A stretch of DNA of 64,000 nt, taken from NCBI GenBank assembly GCA_031177765.1, contig JAPSKH010000001.1:45917-109916 (forward strand), written 5' to 3'. This stretch comes from Microbacterium sp. Lineage in GTDB: Bacteria > Actinomycetota > Actinomycetes > Actinomycetales > Microbacteriaceae. This document shows, one piece after another, positions 55,911 through 64,000 of the stretch (the stretch's first letter is position 1; each line of letters opens with the position of its first letter). Both the position numbers and the translations under genes were made by a program. The notes under the pieces are model-generated. The model saw only the letters and a program-made list of their open reading frames with translations. It did no database searches and was not told where the DNA came from.

Positions 55911-56933
55911 ATGCCATCCTCAGGCCTGGGCCTCGCGCCTCGCCTCCGCTACCTCGCCGGCCGAGCACGCCGCATCGACGTCGGCTCCGTCCTCGAGCGC
56001 GCCAGGGAGACCTCGCGCCAGCACGGCAAGTGGATGCCGGCGATCCTGGTGGACATGCTGTGGTCGGCGGGATTCCGTCAGGTCGGATTCCAGGACTACG
56101 TCGACTACGACTTCGCGATCCTCAGCCGCGCCGAGCGCGAGACGTTCATGACGCATCCGGTGTCCAACCAGCTCTCGCAGAAGTACGACCACCCCGACCA
56201 CCGCCATCTCTTCCAGGACAAGGTGGAGTTCGACCGGGTCTTCAGCGCGTTCCTGCGCCGCGAGTGGATGGTGGTCGAGGAGGACAACGCGGACGCCGTC
56301 CGCGCCTTCGCCGAGCGACACGGAACGATCGTGACGAAGGAGCCCGTCGGCCAGGCCGGCACCGGCGTCCATCGGTATCACGCCGCCGACGTCGAGGACT
56401 GGGATGCCTTCCACCGGGGGCTGCGTCAGCGCGGGGAACTGCTCATCGAGGAGGTCATCCGCCAGCACGACGACCTCGCCGCGGTGTGCCCTGGGACGGT
56501 CAATACGACGCGGGTGACGGCGTTCTTCGATGGTCAGCAGACCCACATCCTGGCGATGGCGCAGAAGTTCGGCCGCGGCGCGGTGAGCGACCAGATGACC
56601 TTCGGCGGCTTCTACACGATGCTCGACGACGACGGGCACGCCGTCGGGCCCGGCTACGACTCGCACGGCCACGTGCACGAGCGCCATCCCGATTCCGGCT
56701 TCGTGATCGCCGACTTCCAGCTGCCGATGGTGGAGCAGGTCAAGGCGTTCGTGGACCAGGTGGCGCGCGTCGTTCCGCAGGTGCAGTACGTCGGGTGGGA
56801 CATCGTCGTCACTGCGGACGGGCCCGTCCTGGTCGAAGGCAACTGGGGGGCGGGCGTGTACGAGAACAAGCCGAGCGTGACGGGCATCCGCACGGGCCAC
56901 AAGCCGCGGTATCGCGCAGCCATCGGATTCTGA
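55911..56933 (+). CDS. ATP-grasp domain protein (sugar-transfer-associated ATP-grasp type)
   Basis: A 340-residue ATP-grasp ligase-like protein. After about 125 residues of helical N-terminus, the ATP-grasp core shows HGTIVTKEPVGQAGTGVHRY (glycine-rich ATP loop with Lys), RGELLIEEVIRQHD (hinge), PGTVNTTRVTAFFDGQQTHI, and the metal-binding strand VGWDIVVTADGPVLVEGNWGAGV (Asp...Glu-x-Asn). This is the pattern of the family often called ATPgrasp_ST, thought to form amide bonds on sugars or peptides. Acceptor and donor are unknown. The ATG is preceded by GGAG. It is divergent from the racemase-like pair and convergent with the CofE-like gene. The ORF track start at 55032 is false. Confidence 0.85.
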   Translation: MPSSGLGLAPRLRYLAGRARRIDVGSVLERARETSRQHGKWMPAILVDMLWSAGFRQVGFQDYVDYDFAILSRAERETFMTHPVSNQLSQKYDHPDHRHLFQDKVEFDRVFSAFLRREWMVVEEDNADAVRAFAERHGTIVTKEPVGQAGTGVHRYHAADVEDWDAFHRGLRQRGELLIEEVIRQHDDLAAVCPGTVNTTRVTAFFDGQQTHILAMAQKFGRGAVSDQMTFGGFYTMLDDDGHAVGPGYDSHGHVHERHPDSGFVIADFQLPMVEQVKAFVDQVARVVPQVQYVGWDIVVTADGPVLVEGNWGAGVYENKPSVTGIRTGHKPRYRAAIGF

Positions 56934-56938
56934 CAGCG

Positions 56939-56980
56939 ACGAAGGGGCGGGGCCGGCGTGTGCCGGACCGGCCCCTTCGT
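56939..56980. terminator. Bidirectional hairpin between ATP-grasp and CofE-like genes
   Basis: ACGAAGGGGC and GCCCCTTCGT form a 10-bp outer stem continued by an inner GCCGGC/GTGT/GCCGGA-type stem with two mismatches, in the gap between convergent genes. Confidence 0.75.
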
Positions 56981-56986
56981 GCGACG

Positions 56987-57678
56987 TCAGATCTCGCGGA
57001 CGATGCCCAGCGGCGTCGACTCGTGACCCTGCCCCAACGGATTGTCTCTGAGGATCGTCACGAGGCGGCGCTCGCCGGCCTTGTCGAGCGTGGAACCGAG
57101 GATGTTGCCGCCGATGTCGTTGATGTCGACCACGGCGACCTCGGCCCGCACCGGAAGCAGGCGCTGCACGCGCTGGGCGACCTCGCGCGGCTTCTCGGGA
57201 CCGAGGACGACCGCCGTGTTGTACGGCGGGATCGTGTGCGACGTCGGCCCGTCGATCGAGCGCGCCTTGTAGCCGGCGACGCGGTAGAAGTCGCCGCGGC
57301 GGCCGAACAGCTTGGTGACGGCCGAGACGGCGGCGGCGAGAAGGATCCGCGGCGTGCCGCACTCCCGCAGAGCCATCTCCATCGTCTCGGGCATGCCCAG
57401 CCCGATGCCGTAGCTGGTGCGCGTGACGTATCTCGAGAGGAAGCGCGCCAGGCGCCGCGGCCGGATCTCGTCGAGCTGGTACGACCTGCCCTGGGTGATC
57501 GCCACGATCTTCTCGGTGACGAAGAGCAGGTCGCCCTCGCGCACCACGTCGGCGGCGTACTCGCGCACGATGCCGTCGAGGTCATCACCGGGCATCACGA
57601 CACGGGTGCGGATCGGGATGCGGGCGTACGACGAGCCGTCGACGTGGACGGTGAGCGCCTTGCCGGCGTTCGCCTCGC

Positions 57679-57682
<4 letters not shown>
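56987..57682 (-). CDS. Coenzyme F420-0:L-glutamate ligase-like protein (CofE/FbiB family)
   Basis: A 231-residue protein of the F420 gamma-glutamyl ligase family. The N-terminal segment [21 protein letters not shown] and the strand-turn [20 protein letters not shown] match CofE. Later segments are [51 protein letters not shown] and [15 protein letters not shown]. Family members use GTP to add Glu to a carboxyl or phosphate-linked acceptor. No other F420 biosynthesis gene is in the window, and it has no nitroreductase half, so a different acceptor is possible. The GTG start overlaps the sigA stop (GTGA), giving a translational link to the primary sigma factor. Confidence 0.8.
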
Positions 57683-59073
<1,391 letters not shown>

Positions 59074-59303
59074 GTTTCGCCTTTCACCGACGCCGCGGGT
59101 CCCGCGCTGTCGGTCGATTTCGGACACTAGTAAGACCCTTGTCAAGTCCACGGGCGTTCGCGTACGCGAACGAAGTGGTTGACAACGGGTCAGGGCATCC
59201 AGTATCTCATACTCGTCGTGCGCCGCCAGCATCCCCTGAACCGGCGTGGGCGCACCATACCTTCCGAATGTTGCAACGCGCCACCCGGCCGCGGAATTCC
59301 GCG
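59074..59303. other. Intergenic region between sigA and PAC2 gene with palindrome and divergent TTGACA hexamers
   Basis: This 230-nt spacer contains the perfect palindrome CGTTCGCGTACGCGAACG (59155-59172). A minus-strand TTGACA (59140-59145) lies on one side and a plus-strand TTGACA (59179-59184) on the other. The plus hexamer has a partial -10 (TATCTC) at 18 nt. The minus hexamer has no good -10 at standard spacing, and other candidates on that strand are GATACT near 59202 and TAGTGT near 59124. A further palindrome CGCGGAATTCCGCG (59290-59303) lies right after the PAC2 stop. No convincing ORF is present. Confidence 0.5.
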
Positions 59304-60224
59304 TCAGCCGATGCGTTTGTCGTCGTCTCCCGGGCGCGTCGCGAGGAAGCGCTCGAGCTCCGCGGCGAGCTCGTCGGCGCTGGGCAGGTCGCCGGTGTGG
59401 ATCATCGGCGTGGCCGACGTGGAACCGGCCATATAGGCGTCATAGCGCTCCTCGAGCCCCTGGACCATGCGAGCGAGCTCCTCGCTGCCTTCGATCTGCT
59501 CGGTGACCTTGGCGAGGTATTCGCGGTTCTCGTCCCGCAGCGTGTCGCCCGAGAACACCAGACCGGTGGCGACGGTGAGGCTGTCCAGCGCCGCGAGGGC
59601 GGCGGCCGGGTACTCGGTGTCTCCCAGATAGTGGGGCACCAGCAGCACGAAGCCGGCGATCGCGGCGCCCGCCTCCGCCAGACGGTACTCGAGCAGGTGA
59701 CCGGCGGTCGCCGGCACCTGCGTGTGCGGCTGCCACACCGAGTGCGCCTCGGTCAGCTCCGAGCGCGTCCCGCTGACCGTCGTCCCGATGGGCCGCGTGT
59801 GCGGCACCGGCATGGGGATGGCGTGGACCCACGTCACCGTCGAGACCGCGAAGATGTCGGCGAAGTCGACGACCGCCTCGGCGAAGGCATCCCAGCCGAA
59901 GTCCGGCTCGTATCCTGCCAGCAGCAGGAAAGGCTGCCCGAGCGCGTCGTGCGCGAAGGACAGCTCGAGCCGCGGCGGACGGTAGTCCGTCAGGTGATCG
60001 CGCTCGAACGCGACGATCGGACGGCGCGCGCGGTAGTCCAGCAGCGAGTCGTTGGAGAAGACGGCCAGCGGCGTGGGCGCCAGCTCATCGCGGAAGTACT
60101 CGATCAGACGCGTGACCGCTCCGCCAGCGTCGGTGAACCCGGTGAGGGCGATGACGAGCGGCAGACCGCGGGGCACCGGCGGGGCCGATGCCGAGCGCTC
60201 GAACAGCGGGCCTGGGAAGGGCAT
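59304..60224 (-). CDS. PAC2 (proteasome assembly chaperone) family protein
   Basis: A 306-residue actinobacterial PAC2-fold protein. It opens [13 protein letters not shown] and contains [78 protein letters not shown], and [32 protein letters not shown]. The C-terminal helices are polar ([32 protein letters not shown]). Function in bacteria is unknown, although related proteins assist proteasome assembly in eukaryotes. No proteasome genes are in the window. The ATG is 6 nt behind TAGCAT, with GGAGG in the gap, so either leaderless or very short-leader translation is possible. Confidence 0.9.
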   Translation of the reverse strand: MPFPGPLFERSASAPPVPRGLPLVIALTGFTDAGGAVTRLIEYFRDELAPTPLAVFSNDSLLDYRARRPIVAFERDHLTDYRPPRLELSFAHDALGQPFLLLAGYEPDFGWDAFAEAVVDFADIFAVSTVTWVHAIPMPVPHTRPIGTTVSGTRSELTEAHSVWQPHTQVPATAGHLLEYRLAEAGAAIAGFVLLVPHYLGDTEYPAAALAALDSLTVATGLVFSGDTLRDENREYLAKVTEQIEGSEELARMVQGLEERYDAYMAGSTSATPMIHTGDLPSADELAAELERFLATRPGDDDKRIG

Positions 60225-60230
60225 GCCTCC

Positions 60231-60236
60231 ATGCTA
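60231..60236 (-). promoter_or_regulatory. -10 box for PAC2 gene (TAGCAT)
   Basis: TAGCAT followed by 6 nt and the ATG start, in the 84-nt divergent spacer shared with pepA. Confidence 0.5.
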
Positions 60237-60295
60237 CGAGTCGGGCCGGTGGTCGGACGCGCGACGGTGGCGCTCAGAGCGAACAGCGGCGTCTC

Positions 60296-60301
60296 TAGGA
60301 T
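60296..60301 (+). promoter_or_regulatory. -10 box for leaderless pepA (TAGGAT)
   Basis: TAGGAT followed by exactly 7 nt and the ATG at 60309. This spacing also decides the start over the in-frame ATG at 60300, which overlaps the box. Confidence 0.55.
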
Positions 60302-60308
60302 GGACAGC

Positions 60309-61787
60309 ATGTCGTTCCCCGACCTCGAATACCGCACCGCACCGATCCGAGAGTCCGACGCCGACGCGATCCTCCTGGCGCTTCCGCCGCTGGAGGGGGA
60401 CGACATCCCCGCCCTCGCCGATTGGCCGGGCCTTCGCGAGTCCCTGCTGGCTGTCGGGTTCACCGGCTCACCGGGGAGCGTCTCGCGCGTGTACGCGCCG
60501 GAGAGCACCTCGCTGCCGCTCGCCGTCGTGGGCACCGGTGCGACGCCGGATGAGGCGGCCCTGCGGGACGCCGTGGGCGCTGCGGTGCGCACCCTCACCG
60601 GTTTCGGGACGATCTCCGTGGCCGCACCGGCGGCCGACCCGAGCCTGTGGGTCGCGGCGGCCGAAGGCGCCGCCCTGGGCGGCTACCGGTTCGAGGGCTA
60701 CAAACGCGAGCCGGGCAAGTCCCGGGCCGCGCGCGTCGTGGTGCACGGCTCTGCCGAGCCTGATGAGGAGGCGCTGCGCCTGGTCATCGAGACGGCGTCG
60801 GCGGTCGCACTGGTGAAGGACCTCGTCGCCACTCCGGCCCAGTGGCTCGGGCCCGACGACTTCGCGCGCGCGGCGACGGAGGCCGTCAGCGGTCTCCCCG
60901 TGACCGCCGAGGTCCTCGACGAGGCGGCGCTGCAGGAACAGGGATTCGGTGGGATCCTGGGCGTCGGTCAAGGCTCCGAGCGCCCGCCGCGGCTCGTGCG
61001 ACTGGACTACGCGCCCGATGGTGCGACGCGGCACGTCGCACTCGTCGGCAAGGGCATCACCTTCGACACCGGCGGGCTTTCGCTGAAGCCTGCCGCGTCG
61101 ATGGTCGGCATGAAGTACGACATGGCGGGCGCCGCGACGGTCCTGGCGGTGCTGCGCGCCGTCGCGGCGGTCGGCGCCCCTGTGCACGTGACCGCGTGGC
61201 TGTGCATGGCCGACAACATGCCGTCCGGTCGCGCGCTCCGTCCGGGCGACGTGGTCCGCACGGTCGACGGCACCACCGTCGAGGTTCTCAACACCGACGC
61301 CGAAGGGCGCCTCGTCCTCGCCGACGGCATCGCGGCGGCGAGCCGGGAGCGTCCGGATGTCCTGGTCGATGTCGCCACGCTGACCGGCGCCATCATCATC
61401 GCGCTGGGCACGCGGCACGTCGGCGTGATGGGCGACGACGAAGCCGTCGCCGCCTATCTCGCGGCGGCCGAGCAGGCAGGTGAGCCCGCATGGCGCCTGC
61501 CGCTGCCGGCTCACATGGCGGAGGAGCTCGACTCCCCCATCGCCGATCTGCAGAACGCCAAGATCGGCGACCCCGCGGGCGGGTCGCTGTTCGCCGGGCT
61601 GTTCCTGCGTCACTTCGTCGGCCGTGTGGGCGACGAGCCCGACGCTGCGCGGATCCCCTGGGTGCACCTGGACATCGCCGGCGCCGGCATGAACAAGGGC
61701 GGCGCGTACGGCTACACCGACAAGGGCCCCACCGCCGCGACCGTCCGCAGCCTCATCCGCTTCGTTCTGACAGAGGAGTCAGCATGA
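60309..61787 (+). CDS. pepA: Leucyl aminopeptidase (cytosol aminopeptidase family M17)
   Basis: A 492-residue M17 di-zinc aminopeptidase that removes N-terminal residues from peptides. The C-terminal catalytic domain has VALVGKGITFDTGGLSLKPAASMVGMKYDMAGAA (metal Lys and Asp), CMADNMPSGRALRPGDVV and the signature NTDAEGRLVLADGI. PWVHLDIAGAGMNKG follows near the end. The N-terminal 170 residues form the regulatory/DNA-binding-like domain of the family. Start 60309 is preferred because it lies 7 nt behind TAGGAT. The stop overlaps the lpdA start (ATGA). The ORF track merges it with a false frame from 59139. Confidence 0.95.
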   Translation: MSFPDLEYRTAPIRESDADAILLALPPLEGDDIPALADWPGLRESLLAVGFTGSPGSVSRVYAPESTSLPLAVVGTGATPDEAALRDAVGAAVRTLTGFGTISVAAPAADPSLWVAAAEGAALGGYRFEGYKREPGKSRAARVVVHGSAEPDEEALRLVIETASAVALVKDLVATPAQWLGPDDFARAATEAVSGLPVTAEVLDEAALQEQGFGGILGVGQGSERPPRLVRLDYAPDGATRHVALVGKGITFDTGGLSLKPAASMVGMKYDMAGAATVLAVLRAVAAVGAPVHVTAWLCMADNMPSGRALRPGDVVRTVDGTTVEVLNTDAEGRLVLADGIAAASRERPDVLVDVATLTGAIIIALGTRHVGVMGDDEAVAAYLAAAEQAGEPAWRLPLPAHMAEELDSPIADLQNAKIGDPAGGSLFAGLFLRHFVGRVGDEPDAARIPWVHLDIAGAGMNKGGAYGYTDKGPTAATVRSLIRFVLTEESA

Positions 61788-63157
61788 CAGAGCACACCTT
61801 CGACCTCGTCGTCCTGGGCGGCGGCAGCGGCGGCTACGCTGCGGCACTGCGCGCTGCGGAGCTGGGCAAGTCCGTCGCGCTCGTGGAGAAGGACAAGGTC
61901 GGAGGCACGTGCCTGCACCGCGGCTGCATCCCCACCAAGGCGCTGCTGCACGCCGCAGAGGTCGCCGATTCGGCGCGGGATGCCTCTGCGATCGGCATCC
62001 GCGCGACCCTCGACGGCATCGATCCGGCGGGCGTGCGCGCGTATCGCGAAGGCATCGTCGCGAAGAAGTACAAGGGTCTCGAGGGGCTCGTGAAGGCGCG
62101 CGGCATCACGGTCGTGCCCGGCGCCGGGCGCCTGGAAGCCGGTCCCGCCGTGCGCGTCGGCGAGGACCTCTACCGTGGCGCGGACGTGGTGCTCGCGACC
62201 GGGTCGTACAGTCGCACGCTCCCGGGCCTCGAGGTCGGGGGGCGGATCCTCACGAGCGAGCAGGCGCTCGAGCTGGACGAGATCCCTCGGCACGTCGTGA
62301 TCCTCGGCGGCGGCGTCATCGGCGTCGAGTTCGCGAGCGTCTGGCGCTCCTTCGGTGCGGACGTGACGATCGTCGAGGCGCTGGACCACCTCGTCCCCAA
62401 CGAGGACGTCGCGCTCAGCAAGGGGCTCGAGCGCGCCTTCCGCCGCCGCGGCATCCAGTACTCGCTGGGCGTGCGCTTCCAGAGCGCCTCGCAGACCGCC
62501 GACGGCGTCACGGTGACGCTCGAGGACGGGCGGGCTCTCGAAGCGGACTACCTGCTCGTCGCCGTCGGGCGCGGCCCGGCGACGGCGGGACTGGGCTTCG
62601 AGGAGGCGGGCGTCACCATCGATCGGGGATTCGTCGTCACCGACGAACGACTGCGCACCAGCGTGGCGCACGTCTGGGCCGTGGGCGACATCGTTCCCGG
62701 TCTGCAGCTGGCGCATCGCGGATTCCAGCAGGGGATCTTCGTCGCCGAGGAGATCGCCGGGCTGAACCCCGTCGTGGTCCCCGACACGCAGGTCCCCCGC
62801 GTCACCTACAGCCACCCCGAGGTGGCATCGGTCGGTCTCACCGAAGCCCAGGCCGTCGACGTCCACGGCGCCGACGGGGTCGTCTCGTACGAGTACAACC
62901 TCGCCGGGAACGGCCGGAGCGAGATCCTGGGCACGAGCGGCATCGTCAAGGTGATCCGTGGGAAGGGCGGCCCGGTCCTCGGCGTCCACCTCATCGGCGC
63001 GCGTGTGGGCGAACTGATCACCGAGGGTCAGCTCGCGGTGGGCTGGGAGGCGCACCCGGAGGACATCGCACCGTTCGTCCATGCCCACCCGACACAGAGC
63101 GAGGCGCTCGGGGAGGCGTTCCTCGCCCTGGCCGGCAAACCGCTCCACGCGCTGTGA
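61784..63157 (+). CDS. lpdA: Dihydrolipoyl dehydrogenase (E3)
   Basis: A 457-residue FAD disulfide oxidoreductase that reoxidises lipoyl groups of 2-oxo acid dehydrogenase complexes. The FAD-binding start is DLVVLGGGSGGYAAALRAAELGKSVALVE, the redox disulfide GGTCLHRGCIPTKALL, and the NAD-binding VVILGGGVIGVEFASVWRSFGADVTIVEA. The C-terminal active-site base lies in VHAHPTQSEALGEAF (His-x-x-x-x-Glu). The ATG overlaps the pepA stop and follows AGAGGAGTCAGC. The E2 gene begins 61 nt later, so pepA-lpdA-E2 are probably one unit. Confidence 0.96.
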   Translation: MTEHTFDLVVLGGGSGGYAAALRAAELGKSVALVEKDKVGGTCLHRGCIPTKALLHAAEVADSARDASAIGIRATLDGIDPAGVRAYREGIVAKKYKGLEGLVKARGITVVPGAGRLEAGPAVRVGEDLYRGADVVLATGSYSRTLPGLEVGGRILTSEQALELDEIPRHVVILGGGVIGVEFASVWRSFGADVTIVEALDHLVPNEDVALSKGLERAFRRRGIQYSLGVRFQSASQTADGVTVTLEDGRALEADYLLVAVGRGPATAGLGFEEAGVTIDRGFVVTDERLRTSVAHVWAVGDIVPGLQLAHRGFQQGIFVAEEIAGLNPVVVPDTQVPRVTYSHPEVASVGLTEAQAVDVHGADGVVSYEYNLAGNGRSEILGTSGIVKVIRGKGGPVLGVHLIGARVGELITEGQLAVGWEAHPEDIAPFVHAHPTQSEALGEAFLALAGKPLHAL

Positions 63158-63218
63158 CGCCTCGCGCACGGGCCATCACTAAGCTAGATCCGATATCCAT
63201 TCCGAAGGAGACATCGTC

Positions 63219-64000
63219 ATGAGCACTTCCGTGGTCCTCCCCGCTCTCGGTGAGAGCGTCACCGAGGGAACGGTCACCCGCTGGCTCAAGAAGGTCGGGG
63301 ACACGATCCAGGCGGATGAGGGTCTGCTCGAGATCTCCACGGACAAGGTCGACACGGAGATCCCCTCGCCGGTGAGCGGTGTCATCGAGGAGATCCTGGT
63401 CCAGGAGGACGAGACCGTCGAGGTCGGCGCGATCCTCGCGAAGATCGGCGACGGCTCTGGCGCCGCCGCGGGCGACGCGGCGCAGGAGGCGGCACCGGAG
63501 GCGCCGGCACAGCCGCAGGCGACCGAGGCCGCACCCGCCGAGGCGTCGGCTCCCGCCGAGGCACCCGCCCCGGCCGCACAGGCACCCGCGGCGGAGGCAG
63601 CCGCTCCGGCCGCTGCACCCGCCGCCGGCGGCAAGGACGTCGTACTCCCAGAGCTCGGCGAAAGCGTCACCGAGGGCACGGTCACCCGCTGGCTCAAGCA
63701 GGTCGGCGACGACGTCGCGGTGGACGAGCCGCTCCTGGAGATCTCCACGGACAAGGTCGACACCGAGATCCCGTCGCCGTTCGCCGGCGTGCTGCAGGAG
63801 ATCCTCGTCCAGGAGGACGAGACGGTCGCGGTCGGCTCGCCCCTGGCGCGCATCGGAGAAGCAGGATCGGCTCCCGCCGCCCCTGCTGAGGCTCCCGCTG
63901 CGCAGCCCGCCGCGCCCGCCCCTGCCGAGGCTCCCGCCGCGCAGCCCGCGGCGCCGGCTCCGGCCCCCGCGCCCGCCGCTGCCCCGGCACCGGCTCCGGC
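63219..64000 (+). CDS. sucB: 2-oxo acid dehydrogenase E2 (dihydrolipoamide succinyl/acyltransferase), N-terminal part
   Basis: A partial gene cut by the window end. Two complete lipoyl domains are visible, at residues about 1-76 ([26 protein letters not shown]... [14 protein letters not shown] with the lipoylated Lys) and about 141-216 ([24 protein letters not shown]...). Long Ala/Pro/Glu linkers follow each domain. The linker DNA contains near-perfect repeats ([13 protein letters not shown] twice). The catalytic acyltransferase and E1/E3-binding domains lie beyond 64000, so the substrate (succinyl, acetyl or branched-chain) is uncertain. The ESVTEGTV and [12 protein letters not shown] sequences favour the actinobacterial SucB/pyruvate E2 type. 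The start ATG follows GAAGGAGACATCGTC. Confidence 0.9.
   Translation, partial: MSTSVVLPALGESVTEGTVTRWLKKVGDTIQADEGLLEISTDKVDTEIPSPVSGVIEEILVQEDETVEVGAILAKIGDGSGAAAGDAAQEAAPEAPAQPQATEAAPAEASAPAEAPAPAAQAPAAEAAAPAAAPAAGGKDVVLPELGESVTEGTVTRWLKQVGDDVAVDEPLLEISTDKVDTEIPSPFAGVLQEILVQEDETVAVGSPLARIGEAGSAPAAPAEAPAAQPAAPAPAEAPAAQPAAPAPAPAPAAAPAPAP

Overview
The window is about 64 kb of high-GC actinobacterial chromosome, most likely Microbacterium or a close relative in Microbacteriaceae. The assignment rests on actinobacterial families (SepH, DUF3000, DUF3093, DUF3159, DUF3710, DUF4193 and DUF7455-type proteins, PAC2, PdxS/PdxT), on the gene orders yebC-ruvCAB-yajC-secD-secF-relA and rpsD-(small membrane protein)-alaS-ruvX-mltG, on frequent GTG starts and GTGA/ATGA stop-start overlaps, and on many starts that lie only 6-8 nt behind a TANNNT -10 box (leaderless style). 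No prophage, insertion sequence, integron or CRISPR array was seen. The region is core chromosome with a few accessory genes.

Layout. 1-6310 (minus): partial mltG, ruvX, alaS, a small membrane protein, rpsD and rarA. 6425-8973 (plus): a small membrane protein, a DUF349 protein and an AbiEi-like protein without a toxin. 8952-19293 (minus): relA, secF, secD, yajC, ruvB, ruvA, ruvC, yebC, pdxT, pdxS. 19392-21598 (plus): a MocR/PdxR-type regulator coupled to a pyridoxal kinase gene. With the divergent pdxST this makes a compact vitamin B6 locus around a 14-bp palindrome. 21645-24347 (minus): HIT protein and thrS, with a probable 22-codon leader peptide ORF upstream of thrS. 24511-27285 (plus): an isolated 924-codon glycoside hydrolase-glycosyltransferase fusion. 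27362-27891: four tRNA genes (Val-GAC, Cys, Gly, Val-CAC). 27939-30998 (minus): PemK/MazF-like toxin, ammonium transporter amt with a GlnR-like box, zapE. 31116-38942 (mostly plus): sulfurtransferase, SufE, alpha/beta hydrolase (minus), DUF3000, rnd, fadA and fadB. 39022-45908 (minus): dxs, acnA, and the coupled set dut-DUF3710-DUF3159. 45912-53741: DUF3093, DUF4193, sepH, a phosphodiesterase-like protein, parC and parE. 53911-59073: a DUF7455-like zinc protein, two adjacent alanine-racemase-like genes, an ATP-grasp ligase, a CofE-like gamma-glutamyl ligase and sigA. 59304-64000: PAC2 protein, pepA, lpdA and the start of the 2-oxo acid dehydrogenase E2 gene, which runs off the window.

The best candidates for something undescribed are four. 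(1) The racemase pair has complementary losses: one protein keeps the PLP lysine but lacks the C-terminal catalytic tyrosine and RVAMD-type motifs, while its translationally coupled partner keeps those motifs but has lost most of the barrel and has Arg in place of the PLP lysine. (2) Beside them lie a divergently transcribed ATP-grasp gene and a CofE-like ligase coupled to sigA, suggesting a D-amino-acid or amide-ligation pathway for the cell envelope. (3) The glycoside hydrolase-glycosyltransferase fusion stands alone. (4) Several strong regulatory signatures are present: a 24-bp perfect palindrome before acnA, the thrS leader ORF, and the operator-like palindrome between pdxS and pdxR. All functional statements come from reading the sequence and the translations; no database search was run.
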